Shown: positions 7,414 through 15,822, counted from the stretch's first letter. The stretch is 17,505 bases of DNA from UBA10364 sp905182675 (GCA_963933975.1 CAWVWE010000033.1:1-17505); one strand, 5' to 3'. Made by a program: numbers and translations. The notes: generated by a model from the sequence alone, not told the origin.

Positions 7414-9056
7414 TGACAACGACGGCCGCCGTTTTAATTGCACTAATAGCTGGAGCTGCGGTAGCCTGGTTTTTATACCTATTTAAGCAAAATGCCAAGA
7501 CTCCATGGGTCTTGGCATTTTTGCGTTTTACCTGGTTCAGTTTACTGGTCTATGCGCTTTTATCTCCATCTACTTCAACCCAGTCTACGCTGAAATTAGC
7601 AGAGCCCCTGACTATACTACTTGATTCATCGGCCTCACTTATAGAAAGCTATACAAAGGGCCTTAGCGATTTAGAAACTAGCCTAAAAGCAAGAGATATT
7701 CCCTACCAAACCAGAAACTATTCCATTGAGCATATACCGGAGAGCAAACAATGGATATATGTGGGAGATGGTCACGTTAAGGCTGTCCATCAGAGCGATT
7801 TCCCCGTGGCCGCGATTTTACTCGAGGGTATAACGCCCCGTCAACGTCCATTAATCACAGGAATTTCTATTCCTTCTAGGGTGCTCGCAGGGTCTTTAGT
7901 TCGTGTAAATATACTAGCCGATAAGAATTGTGAGCTAAAGACGAGAGTTCAGGGCGAATACTACCAAGGCAGTTCATTTGACCTAAGAGTGCCGGATCGT
8001 TTGGGTAGCCTTGAACTGACGAGTTTCGCCATAACAAATGGTCGATCAGATACATTATTTACAACGGTAGAAATCATACCGTTTTTCACTAAAATTCTTG
8101 TGGTTACTGACTTTCCTCATCCTCATGAAGCGATGATACGTAGGTATGCTAGATCGCACAGCATAGCTGTAGAAACTATAAAGTTTAACGATATCAGTAG
8201 CGCTAACCCTCATGATGGTCCCATTGTCGCTATTGGAGGTGGAAACAACGTATGGTCTTTACTTGAGGATACATTTACAGGAGCACTACTTACCCTGGGC
8301 GCTTGGTCACCTCAACAAGCTCCAGTCAATAAAGCGTTCTTAACCTCGTCCTTTTGGCCCGTTAATTTAAAGGAACGGATCAATCTCCGTGTGAGGAGTA
8401 CAGATACAGAATTCACGGTCTCCACAAAGCGGATAGATGCGAGCGGTGTGCACTGGTATGCTTCAGCACTCGCAAACGAGGATGCATTTTTCTTATTCGA
8501 AGGTTTATTAGAGAAATTAATATCCTTAAACGAACCTTCTCGACTGCAACTTACCGTGCCGCAGCGTGCCTTTTCTGGTCAGCGGATTACGGTGGTGACT
8601 ACAGTTGTAAATGGAGAGGGTAGAGTAGCGCCATCCTCGTTTAATGGAACTGTGTTTATGGAGGGCGATCAGGTGGAACTGTTAACTTTTACAATAGAAA
8701 ATCAATCTGGTACGGCAAGCTTTGATGTACAAAACGTGGGTCAATTATCCATTGAAGTAATCGCTCATTCTATGGGCACAGAAATCAGTGCATCCGCGAA
8801 GGTGCAAGTGGAAAAACTAAATATAGAAGAAGTCACCCCTAGAAACATTACCATGCTGAAGGATTGGGCACGTAGTGGAACAGTAATAGTGGGTGCAGAA
8901 GACTCTAGTGACCTAGTCTCAGGTTTTGAAATTAAGGAGAGTACAGTGAGCTATGTCAAGAAAAATCCCCAGCACGCCTATGTAGCCTACTGGGGATTGG
9001 TATTGTTACTCGCGCTTACGGAATGGTTTATCCGAAGAAAACGAGGGTTGGTTTAG
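7413..9056 (+). CDS. Membrane protein with reduced von Willebrand-like region
   Basis: A 547-residue protein starting at the ATG that overlaps the fabG stop; an in-frame ATG at 7392 lies inside fabG and is less likely. Two N-terminal membrane segments (about 5-23 and 32-50) and one C-terminal segment (about 524-541, followed by RRKRGLV) flank a large periplasmic part. Residues 67-75 (TILLDSSAS) keep the DxSxS metal-site pattern of a von Willebrand A domain, and YVGDG at 116-120 resembles its later acidic loop. Only about 45 residues separate them, far fewer than in a normal domain. KILVVTDFPHPHEA at 227-240 resembles the following domain of large Bacteroidota membrane proteins found next to fabG. 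It is probably a shortened member of that BatA-like group; function unknown. Confidence 0.65.
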   Translation: MTTTAAVLIALIAGAAVAWFLYLFKQNAKTPWVLAFLRFTWFSLLVYALLSPSTSTQSTLKLAEPLTILLDSSASLIESYTKGLSDLETSLKARDIPYQTRNYSIEHIPESKQWIYVGDGHVKAVHQSDFPVAAILLEGITPRQRPLITGISIPSRVLAGSLVRVNILADKNCELKTRVQGEYYQGSSFDLRVPDRLGSLELTSFAITNGRSDTLFTTVEIIPFFTKILVVTDFPHPHEAMIRRYARSHSIAVETIKFNDISSANPHDGPIVAIGGGNNVWSLLEDTFTGALLTLGAWSPQQAPVNKAFLTSSFWPVNLKERINLRVRSTDTEFTVSTKRIDASGVHWYASALANEDAFFLFEGLLEKLISLNEPSRLQLTVPQRAFSGQRITVVTTVVNGEGRVAPSSFNGTVFMEGDQVELLTFTIENQSGTASFDVQNVGQLSIEVIAHSMGTEISASAKVQVEKLNIEEVTPRNITMLKDWARSGTVIVGAEDSSDLVSGFEIKESTVSYVKKNPQHAYVAYWGLVLLLALTEWFIRRKRGLV

Positions 9057-10123
9057 AGGTTAGCGGCTAAAAATTCAGAAAGCTCGGCTGGTTCCATGTT
9101 TTTACCTACAATCACTCCGTTGGCATCAATTAATAAGTTCTGAGGAATGAATTGAATGCCATAGAACGTAGAGATTTCATTCTGCCATCCACCTAAATCA
9201 CTCATCTGCGGCCAAGGCAATTTATCCTGTGCAATGCCTTCAATCCATTTTTCAGCGTTATTATCCAAGCTTATGCCGACAATATTAAAACCCTTTTGAT
9301 TGTTGTCATTATACAATTCAAGTAGCGCAGGATTCGCTGCGCGACAAGGTCCACACCAGGAAGCCCAAAAATCTACCAAAACATATGTCCCATTCACGCT
9401 TAACACGCTGATGGTATCACCTTCCGGTGTAGCTTGAGAAAAATCAGTAAATGTCGCGCCTACAGAAGACTTCTCCATTATTGCGATTTTATCTGTCAAC
9501 TTTATATAATCAGGGCTGTCAAAGTATTGCTCTGATACCTGAGCTGCTACTGCCTTGAAGTCTTCGTAAGTAAAGTCTGTACTGTTTGAACCCATTAAAA
9601 TAGCGGCGCCAAGTATATCATTCTTTTTAGCGAAGTCGAGATTCATTTTAGCTTGACTCGAAAGAAGATTCATAGCTTCTGAACGGATGGCCGAAATGGT
9701 AACAGTATCACCAGCTTGACTAGCTTCATTGAATTTACTCTCAAGAATCTGCATGGTCTGGTTGAACATTCCACTTTTCGCAGTCAAGATGTTTGCGGAA
9801 TCATTAAACGCTCCGGCTTCAACAGTGAACCCGTTAATGGTATCAAAAGTTAGCGAAACATCTTCGCCTCCATGATAATACACTGCAGGCTGACCCAACT
9901 CTGCAATTTGAATCATTGCATATTGGTTTACAAAATCTTCGACGCGTATGGTAAGTTCCCCGTTGCTTAGGTTCCCCTCATAGAGGACTTGATCACCTTC
10001 TATCGTCAATTTAACAGGGCTATCGCCTGCATCTGGAGCATTTATGGACAATTCAAAACCTTCTTCGCTCGTACAAGCTATAAAAGCGATTGAGGCTAAA
10101 ACGCCAAGTAGTAATTTCTTCAT
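9053..10123 (-). CDS. TlpA-like thioredoxin-fold lipoprotein (thiol-disulfide oxidoreductase)
   Basis: A 356-residue probable lipoprotein: a hydrophobic signal with a lipobox-like FIAC, lipidated at Cys17. Residues about 22-110 form a beta-rich N-terminal domain like the DUF4369 region that precedes many Bacteroidota thioredoxins, followed by a helical linker (110-215). Residues 222-356 are a TlpA/ResA-type thioredoxin domain with VDFWASWCGPC at 250-260 (redox Cys257 and Cys260), GISLDNN at 283-289 and the cis-proline loop FIPQN at 325-329. It probably reduces or exchanges disulfides in the periplasm, perhaps including heme-binding CxxCH motifs of the nearby diheme peroxidases, though that partner is a guess. 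It shares a 41-base upstream region with the divergent S46 peptidase gene, and its 3' end overlaps the convergent gene by 4 bases. Confidence 0.9.
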   Translation of the reverse strand: MKKLLLGVLASIAFIACTSEEGFELSINAPDAGDSPVKLTIEGDQVLYEGNLSNGELTIRVEDFVNQYAMIQIAELGQPAVYYHGGEDVSLTFDTINGFTVEAGAFNDSANILTAKSGMFNQTMQILESKFNEASQAGDTVTISAIRSEAMNLLSSQAKMNLDFAKKNDILGAAILMGSNSTDFTYEDFKAVAAQVSEQYFDSPDYIKLTDKIAIMEKSSVGATFTDFSQATPEGDTISVLSVNGTYVLVDFWASWCGPCRAANPALLELYNDNNQKGFNIVGISLDNNAEKWIEGIAQDKLPWPQMSDLGGWQNEISTFYGIQFIPQNLLIDANGVIVGKNMEPAELSEFLAANL

Positions 10124-10164
10124 TGCTATTGTTTAAGTTTACTTCTGCAAAATACAATAGACAA

Positions 10165-12168
10165 ATGAAGAAAATCGTTACTGTTCTCACAATTATATAC
10201 TCGATTACAATTGCACAGGCAAAAGAGGGGATTTGGATCCCTATGTTGCTCAATAATAACATCGCTGAAATGCAAGCAATGGGTTGTGAATTAAGCGCTG
10301 AAGATATTTATAGCGTTAACCACAGTTCACTGAAAGATGCGATAGTGAGTTTTGGTGGATTTTGTACAGGAGAATTCATTTCGTCAAGTGGTTTAGTACT
10401 CACCAACCACCATTGTGGTTATCGCCAGATACAAAAGCAAAGCTCTCTTGAGCATAATTATCTGAAAGAAGGTTTTTGGGCGAACAATACTTCAGAGGAG
10501 TTGATGAACCCAGGCTTATTTGTTAAGCAGCTCGTCTACATGGAAGATGTTACAAACGCTGTATTAGGCGCAGAGGACGAAGAAGCTGCCATCTCTGCCA
10601 TGGTTGAGGCGAAAACATCAGAGAATCCAGATTTTGACTATGAAGTCGTCCCTTTTTTCTATGGCAACCAATTCTTTTTACTTGCGACCAAAAAATACAA
10701 CGATGTACGTCTTGTAGGTGCTCCACCATCTTCTATAGGTAAATTTGGCGCTGATACTGATAACTGGGTTTTCCCACGCCACACGGGAGATTTCAGCTTA
10801 TTTAGAGTGTATGACGACAATGGTTTACCCTTCACGCCTGCTCAGCATTTAAAAGTTAACATAGGGTCAAGGACCCCAGGAGAATTCACTATGGTTTTAG
10901 GATATCCTGGAACTACTCAAGAATATTTGCCGGCTGTGGCAATGGATCAACTGGTTAATGAAGTGAACGCCTATAAGGTTGAAGTAAGGTCCGTCCTGCT
11001 AGGCATTATGGACCGAGAGATGCGCAAAAACGAACAAGCTAAGATTCAATACGCTTCTAAATACGCCAGCACGGCAAATGGATGGAAGAAATGGATTGGT
11101 CAAATTGAAGGCATTGAATTTTCAGATGGAATAGATAGAAAGAGAAAGCTGGAAGCAGATTTTACTGCAAGAATTGCTGCAGACCCTAGCTTATGGATGG
11201 CCTACAGCAGTGTATTGAATGATCTGAATATCGCTTACACCAAGCGAGGTCCATCAGCGCAGATGCGCACTGCATTTATTGAAACTATCTATTATGGAAT
11301 GCCATGGTTCAACTTTATGAATAGTGCCATGCGCATAGAGGAATCTGATGTCTTAAAGGCTGCGGTTCTTTCTTTTCAGGAAGGTTTTAACCGAACCATT
11401 TCAGAAGAGGCCACTACGAAAATGCTCGAGCTTGCTTTGGAGGACTTGTCGGAATTAACAACTGACATACAGGGGAGTGCTGGGGAATTTTCTAAAGCCG
11501 TTCATGACGAACTAGATGCCTTGTTTTTATCAGCATCAAGTGAACAGGAATTCTCCTTAGATGAGCAATCTGTTAGTTCTGATTTTGTGTCTGCAGTTTT
11601 TGGGGTTTACAGATCTGTTATAGCGCCAGCCTATAATGAGCATAATACGCAGATATCATCTTTGCAAGCGACTTATATGAAGGCACTTATTGCCGCCTTC
11701 CCAGAACGTCAGTTTTATCCTGATGCTAACAGCACCCTGAGAGTTACCTATGGAAAACTTGAGGGTGTAGAACCGCGAGACGCTGTTTCTTATGGTACGA
11801 CTACCTATTTAGAAGGTGTCATGGCCAAATACCAACCTGGAGACTATGAGTTTGATGTTCCAGCAAAACTCATCGAACTCTATGAAGCGAAGGACTACGG
11901 TCCTTATGCAGAAAATGGCAAGGTTCCTGTTTGTAATATAGCTTCTAACCATACTACTGGAGGAAATAGCGGTTCACCTGTTTTAAATGGGCGTGGAGAG
12001 TTAATTGGGCTTAATTTTGACCGTATTTGGGAAGGTACCATGAGTGATGTAAACTTTGATGCGAGGATTTGCCGCAATATCATGGTGGACAGTAGGTATG
12101 TTCTATTTATAATTGACAAGTTCGCTGGTCAAAAATGGTTGATCGACGAAATGTCTTTGGTCCAGTAG
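10165..12168 (+). CDS. S46-family dipeptidyl-peptidase, DPP11-type (Asp/Glu-specific)
   Basis: A 667-residue exported serine peptidase with signal peptide 1-19 (cleavage after AQA). The start at 10165 was chosen because signal-peptide features begin there; an in-frame ATG at 10090 lies inside the divergent gene. The family S46 triad is visible: His83 in LTNHHCGY, probable Asp209 in HTGDFSLFR, and Ser602 in GGNSGSPVLN. The residue 18 after the catalytic serine is Arg620, in GLNFDRIWEGTMSD. In characterised S46 enzymes, arginine here goes with release of dipeptides ending in Asp/Glu (DPP11), and glycine with DPP7-like specificity. It probably acts in the periplasm, trimming dipeptides from the N-termini of peptides. 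The second diheme peroxidase gene follows after 49 bases, with no obvious terminator between them. Confidence 0.92.
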   Translation: MKKIVTVLTIIYSITIAQAKEGIWIPMLLNNNIAEMQAMGCELSAEDIYSVNHSSLKDAIVSFGGFCTGEFISSSGLVLTNHHCGYRQIQKQSSLEHNYLKEGFWANNTSEELMNPGLFVKQLVYMEDVTNAVLGAEDEEAAISAMVEAKTSENPDFDYEVVPFFYGNQFFLLATKKYNDVRLVGAPPSSIGKFGADTDNWVFPRHTGDFSLFRVYDDNGLPFTPAQHLKVNIGSRTPGEFTMVLGYPGTTQEYLPAVAMDQLVNEVNAYKVEVRSVLLGIMDREMRKNEQAKIQYASKYASTANGWKKWIGQIEGIEFSDGIDRKRKLEADFTARIAADPSLWMAYSSVLNDLNIAYTKRGPSAQMRTAFIETIYYGMPWFNFMNSAMRIEESDVLKAAVLSFQEGFNRTISEEATTKMLELALEDLSELTTDIQGSAGEFSKAVHDELDALFLSASSEQEFSLDEQSVSSDFVSAVFGVYRSVIAPAYNEHNTQISSLQATYMKALIAAFPERQFYPDANSTLRVTYGKLEGVEPRDAVSYGTTTYLEGVMAKYQPGDYEFDVPAKLIELYEAKDYGPYAENGKVPVCNIASNHTTGGNSGSPVLNGRGELIGLNFDRIWEGTMSDVNFDARICRNIMVDSRYVLFIIDKFAGQKWLIDEMSLVQ

Positions 12169-12217
12169 ATTAAAACCTTTGTAGTATTGAATTGTTGTAA
12201 GTGAAAATCATTATTTA

Positions 12218-13387
12218 ATGAGACTGTTTCTATTTTCTTTTTTTCTACTAGCTGTGTCCTGTACCCCTGGAAACCGGGGCGGATCAGATGTTGATTTTCA
12301 AGAGATAAGAAGTGTTTTTGGGTCAGATTTCCCTGTAGAACCTCCTTTAGACTACCAGAGTAACGCACCTTCCTATGTCCAACTGGACAATAGAATTGGG
12401 TCAGATATTGATGACAAGAAAGCAACATTAGGTCGGGTACTGTTCTATGATAAAAACCTCAGTTTAAACAATACAATTGCCTGTGCTTCCTGTCACCAGC
12501 AAAATGCTGCTTTTGGGGATACCTCCAGCAGAAGTATTGGTTTAGATGGGGGATTGACCGGTCGACAAAGTATGAGGTTAACGAACCTTCGATTTTCTAA
12601 TGAGGGAAAAATGTTTTGGGATGAACGTGCCATTAGCTTAAATGACCAGGTGACACAACCAATCCAAGACCATATAGAAATGGGGTTTAGCGGTCTTCAG
12701 GGCCAACCCGGGATGAACAGTCTTCTGGCTAAGTTGGATTCCATTCCTTATTATAACGAACTTTTTTTATGGGCTTTTGACAACGAATCTGCTACGGAGG
12801 CTTTCATCGCTGAGGCACTTACAGATTTTGTGTCTTCTATAGAATCTTTCGATTCAAAATATGATCAAGGCGTACAATCCTCCGGAACGATCACGGGCCC
12901 ATTTTCCAACTTCACTGCGGAGGAGAACCATGGCCTAGACTTGTTTTTAACTCCCGCTCAACTCAATAGTTCAGGTATTAGAATAAATGGTGGGATAGGT
13001 TGTGCAGGTTGTCATCAGCCGCCAGAGTTTTCTATAGGTGCCGGTGTTCGTAATAACGGTGTAGACCATGTAGCCGGAGACCCATCGGGTTTTGATACTA
13101 CAAATACGAAGTCCCCATCCTTACGCGATGTCTTAGGCATAAATGGTATTCCAAACACGCCCATGATGCACACTGGTGATTTCTTGGAGTTCACCACCAT
13201 CATAGAACACTACAACGAAGTCATCCCAGATGTTAATAACATTACAATGGATCCAAGATTGGCTAAAGGGCCTTCTGTCGTTAAGATGGAGTTAACTACC
13301 TCAGAAAGAGAGGACTTAGAGTCATTTGTAAAGACCTTGACAGGAAGTGCACTATATGCTGATATACGTTGGTCAAGCCCCTTCTAA
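12218..13387 (+). CDS. Diheme cytochrome c peroxidase family lipoprotein
   Basis: A 389-residue probable lipoprotein: hydrophobic signal with LAVSC, lipidated at Cys15. Two c-heme sites are C89-A-S-C92-H93 and C262-A-G-C265-H266. Family landmarks are LGRVLFYDKNLS at 71-82, the FWDERA segment at 133-138, the HIEMG segment at 152-156, and PMMHTGDF at 315-322, in the region that supplies the Met/Tyr/His ligand in relatives. It is clearly distinct from the peroxidase at 880-1908: longer, lipid-anchored, and not next to an MbnP-like gene. The likely role is periplasmic reduction of hydrogen peroxide or oxidation of a partner protein; the substrate is unknown. It lies between the S46 peptidase and glyA. 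Confidence 0.9.
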   Translation: MRLFLFSFFLLAVSCTPGNRGGSDVDFQEIRSVFGSDFPVEPPLDYQSNAPSYVQLDNRIGSDIDDKKATLGRVLFYDKNLSLNNTIACASCHQQNAAFGDTSSRSIGLDGGLTGRQSMRLTNLRFSNEGKMFWDERAISLNDQVTQPIQDHIEMGFSGLQGQPGMNSLLAKLDSIPYYNELFLWAFDNESATEAFIAEALTDFVSSIESFDSKYDQGVQSSGTITGPFSNFTAEENHGLDLFLTPAQLNSSGIRINGGIGCAGCHQPPEFSIGAGVRNNGVDHVAGDPSGFDTTNTKSPSLRDVLGINGIPNTPMMHTGDFLEFTTIIEHYNEVIPDVNNITMDPRLAKGPSVVKMELTTSEREDLESFVKTLTGSALYADIRWSSPF

Positions 13388-13452
13388 AGTCTCAGATTGT
13401 TAGTGTTAATTCCGAGTCTACGTAGTAATTTTACCATTTAAGGAAAATACCC

Positions 13453-14727
13453 ATGAGAGATACCACCATTTTCGACCTTATTACTCGAGAACACGAGCGC
13501 CAGATAAATGGCATAGAACTGATTGCTTCTGAGAACTTCGCTTCTCCCCAAGTAATGGAAGCACAAGGATCTGTGTTAACCAACAAATATGCTGAGGGAT
13601 ATCCCGGTAAGCGCTATTATGGTGGCTGTGAGATCGTAGACATGGTAGAAGAGTTGGCACGAGATCGCGCTAAAGCACTCTATGGTGCATCTTATGTAAA
13701 TGTACAGCCTCATAGTGGTTCGCAAGCGAATGCAGCAGTCTACTTGGCTGTGATGAACCCAGGTGATACTATGCTAGGTTTTGATTTAAGCCATGGTGGA
13801 CACTTAACTCATGGTTCACCTGTTAATTTCTCTGGTAAGACCTACAATGCTGAGTTTTACGGCGTGGATCAAGAAACAGGTTTATTGAACTACGATAAAA
13901 TTGAAGCCAAAGCAAAAGAGGTGAGGCCTAAAATGATCATTGCTGGAGCTTCAGCTTACAGTCGTGATATTGATTTTGAAAAATTCCGTGAGATTGCAGA
14001 TGAGGTAGGGGCTATTCTACTTGCAGATATCTCGCACCCTTCAGGAATGATCGCGAAAGGAATATTAAATGATCCTATGCCTCATTGTCACATTGTGACT
14101 ACAACAACGCATAAAACCCTTCGTGGACCTAGAGGTGGAATGATCATGATGGGAGAGGACTTTCCTAATCCATGGGGCGAGACTAATAAGAAGGGAGAAT
14201 TAAAAATGATGTCCAACGTTCTGGACATGGCTATTTTCCCGGGAATCCAAGGCGGTCCTTTAGAACATGTAATAGCTGCTAAGGCTGTGGCTTATGGAGA
14301 GGCGCTCACTGATGGGTTTTTCCATTACCAGTTACAAGTTAAAAAGAACGCTGAGGCTATGGCTAAAGGGTTTATGGATAGAGGATACAATATCATATCG
14401 GGTGGTACAGAAAATCATATGATGTTAATTGACCTCAGAAATAAAGGTGTTACCGGAAAAGCGGCAGAACAAGCGCTAGTTCGTGCTCATATTACTGCTA
14501 ATAAGAACATGGTACCCTTTGATGATAAGAGTCCGTTCACAACCTCCGGAATACGTTTGGGGACTCCAGCGATCACTACACGTGGAATGAAGGAGGATGA
14601 AATGGACCTGATTGTAGATTTGATAGACCGCGTTGTATTGAATATTGATTCTGATACACACCTTAAGGAAGTAGGGGATCAAGTAGTTAAACTGATGAAA
14701 GACCGTCCACTTTTTACTTGGGAGTAG
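13453..14727 (+). CDS. glyA: Serine hydroxymethyltransferase
   Basis: A 424-residue pyridoxal-phosphate enzyme that interconverts serine and glycine, charging tetrahydrofolate with one-carbon units. Diagnostic sites are IELIASENFAS at 21-31, NKYAEGYPGKRYYGG at 44-58, PHSGSQAN at 86-93, LADISHPSG at 190-198, and the cofactor lysine in TTTTHKTLRGPRGG (Lys221). The length is normal. An AGGA at 13441-13444, 8 bases before the ATG, is one of the few Shine-Dalgarno-like sites in the window. One-carbon folate made here is also the cofactor pool used by MnmE, but the two genes are not linked in an operon. Confidence 0.98.
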   Translation: MRDTTIFDLITREHERQINGIELIASENFASPQVMEAQGSVLTNKYAEGYPGKRYYGGCEIVDMVEELARDRAKALYGASYVNVQPHSGSQANAAVYLAVMNPGDTMLGFDLSHGGHLTHGSPVNFSGKTYNAEFYGVDQETGLLNYDKIEAKAKEVRPKMIIAGASAYSRDIDFEKFREIADEVGAILLADISHPSGMIAKGILNDPMPHCHIVTTTTHKTLRGPRGGMIMMGEDFPNPWGETNKKGELKMMSNVLDMAIFPGIQGGPLEHVIAAKAVAYGEALTDGFFHYQLQVKKNAEAMAKGFMDRGYNIISGGTENHMMLIDLRNKGVTGKAAEQALVRAHITANKNMVPFDDKSPFTTSGIRLGTPAITTRGMKEDEMDLIVDLIDRVVLNIDSDTHLKEVGDQVVKLMKDRPLFTWE

Positions 14728-14826
14728 TCTATTTTAATATTTTCAGGGGTAGAAGTCATTTGCGTGATTTTCACATTTCCTTCTAAATAGGCACAATTCT
14801 TGATTACGATCTGTAAACATATACCA

Positions 14827-15249
14827 ATGAGGATAGCTACCATAGCTCTTTTTGCTTCTACTATAATGTTCTTCACTTCATGTGAGTCTACTGATGGTAC
14901 GGAAACTAATACCGAACGATTCTACTCATCCCCTTGGGAAGTGAGTGTGCATAGAACACATTTGGCAGTGGGATCAACACCTGCTGCAGACGAAAACTTT
15001 TCTGGTAATGCGATTTTAGAGAAAAGTGGTAGCCTGACCTTCGATATAACTAGCCTGAATGATCACATGTATCAGTGGTGGGGCTACAGTTGGTCCACAG
15101 ATCATTTTTATATGAACTGGGAACCATGTATTGATTGGCATATGAATGAAGATTCTGACTCTCTTTTCTTGCACTACAACCATTATGACTTTGACCCTAA
15201 CTCAGGGAATTCTTTCTACTGGGACTATGAGTTGATCATGACTAAATAA
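14827..15249 (+). CDS. Hypothetical aromatic-rich lipoprotein
   Basis: A 140-residue protein from the ATG at 14827. An in-frame ATG at 14800 would add nine residues ahead of the signal and is less likely. A signal peptide ends in FFTSC (lipidation at Cys19), followed by an acidic, Ser/Thr-rich linker. The mature part is unusually rich in Trp, Tyr and His, with five tryptophans at 84-104 (MYQWWGYSWS, then FYMNWEP, then IDWHM), and the C-terminal strand is WDYELIM. The alternating pattern suggests a small beta-barrel or lipocalin-like fold. No family is recognised. It is closed by a hairpin terminator shared with a minus-strand small gene. Confidence 0.7.
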   Translation: MRIATIALFASTIMFFTSCESTDGTETNTERFYSSPWEVSVHRTHLAVGSTPAADENFSGNAILEKSGSLTFDITSLNDHMYQWWGYSWSTDHFYMNWEPCIDWHMNEDSDSLFLHYNHYDFDPNSGNSFYWDYELIMTK

Positions 15250-15254
15250 CAAAT

Positions 15255-15284
15255 AAAAAAAACCGGCCTTGGCCGGTTTTTTTT
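15255..15284. terminator. Bidirectional rho-independent terminator
   Basis: A run of eight A residues and CCGGC pair with GCCGG and a run of eight T residues around a 4-base CTTG loop, a perfect 13-bp stem. The A-run and T-run flank the GC core, so the hairpin can end transcription from both sides: the lipoprotein gene on the plus strand and the 40-residue gene on the minus strand, whose stop codon (15283-15285) lies on its edge. Confidence 0.85.
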
Positions 15285-15405
15285 ATTTCTTTTCTATTGC
15301 GCGCTTCAGTGCAGCAATTTCTTTGGCTAAGGTATCTATAACCCTAAAAGTAATAACCGTTGTGGCTATCAAGCCTACTGTTAAGATGTAAATCAGCGTG
15401 TCCAT
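15283..15405 (-). CDS. Small single-span membrane protein (40 residues)
   Basis: A short open frame on the minus strand starting MDTLIYILTVGLIATT. A hydrophobic helix at about residues 4-20 is followed by VITFRVIDTLAKEIAAL and a basic end (KRAIEKK), an amphipathic helix with heptad-like spacing. The stop codon abuts the bidirectional terminator, in the place expected for a real 3' end, and the composition is that of a genuine small membrane protein. It is the last gene of a minus-strand group of small envelope genes, 100 bases after the three-span protein, so it may have its own promoter. Function unknown. Confidence 0.6.
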   Translation of the reverse strand: MDTLIYILTVGLIATTVITFRVIDTLAKEIAALKRAIEKK

Positions 15406-15505
15406 ATCTATGATTTTTAATGTTGAAAGTTAGAATCGTATTGAAGTGTAAATTGAATTGTTTTTTTATACATCTCAAAGTAAATCACTCGATAAAATCA
15501 TGCTT

Positions 15506-15784
15506 TTATTCATAGTCGGGTGTTGCGTACAATGCTTCCAAAAGACCCACCGCCAACTCTGCCCAGAGTAGTAAAAATAATACAATCAATATTCCAAGAA
15601 AGAGGATCCGTTTCTTTAGGTTCTTTGTTCTGTTAAAAACAAAGTCAACACCTATACCAAGGATAATCAGCAGTGTAGCCATTAAAAAGAAATCGAATAG
15701 ACTCCAGTTGATTTTGTCAGTCAAGGTCATCCCGACTAAAGGAATCAACAATAAAAAAAGAGGATATAGAATTCTTTTTGACAT
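15506..15784 (-). CDS. Small membrane protein with three predicted spans
   Basis: A 92-residue hydrophobic protein with three predicted membrane segments (about 5-20, 29-50 and 58-83). Motifs LIPLVGMTLTDKINWSLFDF and WAELAVGLLEA recall a widespread small Bacteroidota membrane family in which PLVAMQFTDEVNW-type and NLAVGI-type motifs occur; this is recognition by pattern. The molecular role of that family is unknown. It starts 38 bases downstream of the 56-residue gene and is probably co-transcribed with it and the CoA-binding gene. Confidence 0.75.
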   Translation of the reverse strand: MSKRILYPLFLLLIPLVGMTLTDKINWSLFDFFLMATLLIILGIGVDFVFNRTKNLKKRILFLGILIVLFLLLWAELAVGLLEALYATPDYE

Positions 15785-15822
15785 ATTAGAAGATGATACA
15801 AAGACTCCAAAGTTTTTAATGA

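Noticed and set aside
10090..10164. Earlier in-frame ATG for the S46 peptidase
   Set aside because: It would overlap the divergent TlpA-like gene and put 25 basic residues before a normal signal peptide; 10165 fits better.
14800..14826. Earlier in-frame ATG for the aromatic-rich lipoprotein
   Set aside because: The nine extra residues do not improve the signal peptide; the MRIATIALF start gives a standard lipoprotein signal.
14728..14826. Possible terminator after glyA
   Set aside because: Only a weak 5-bp pairing with a large loop and no T-tract was found, so no terminator is claimed.
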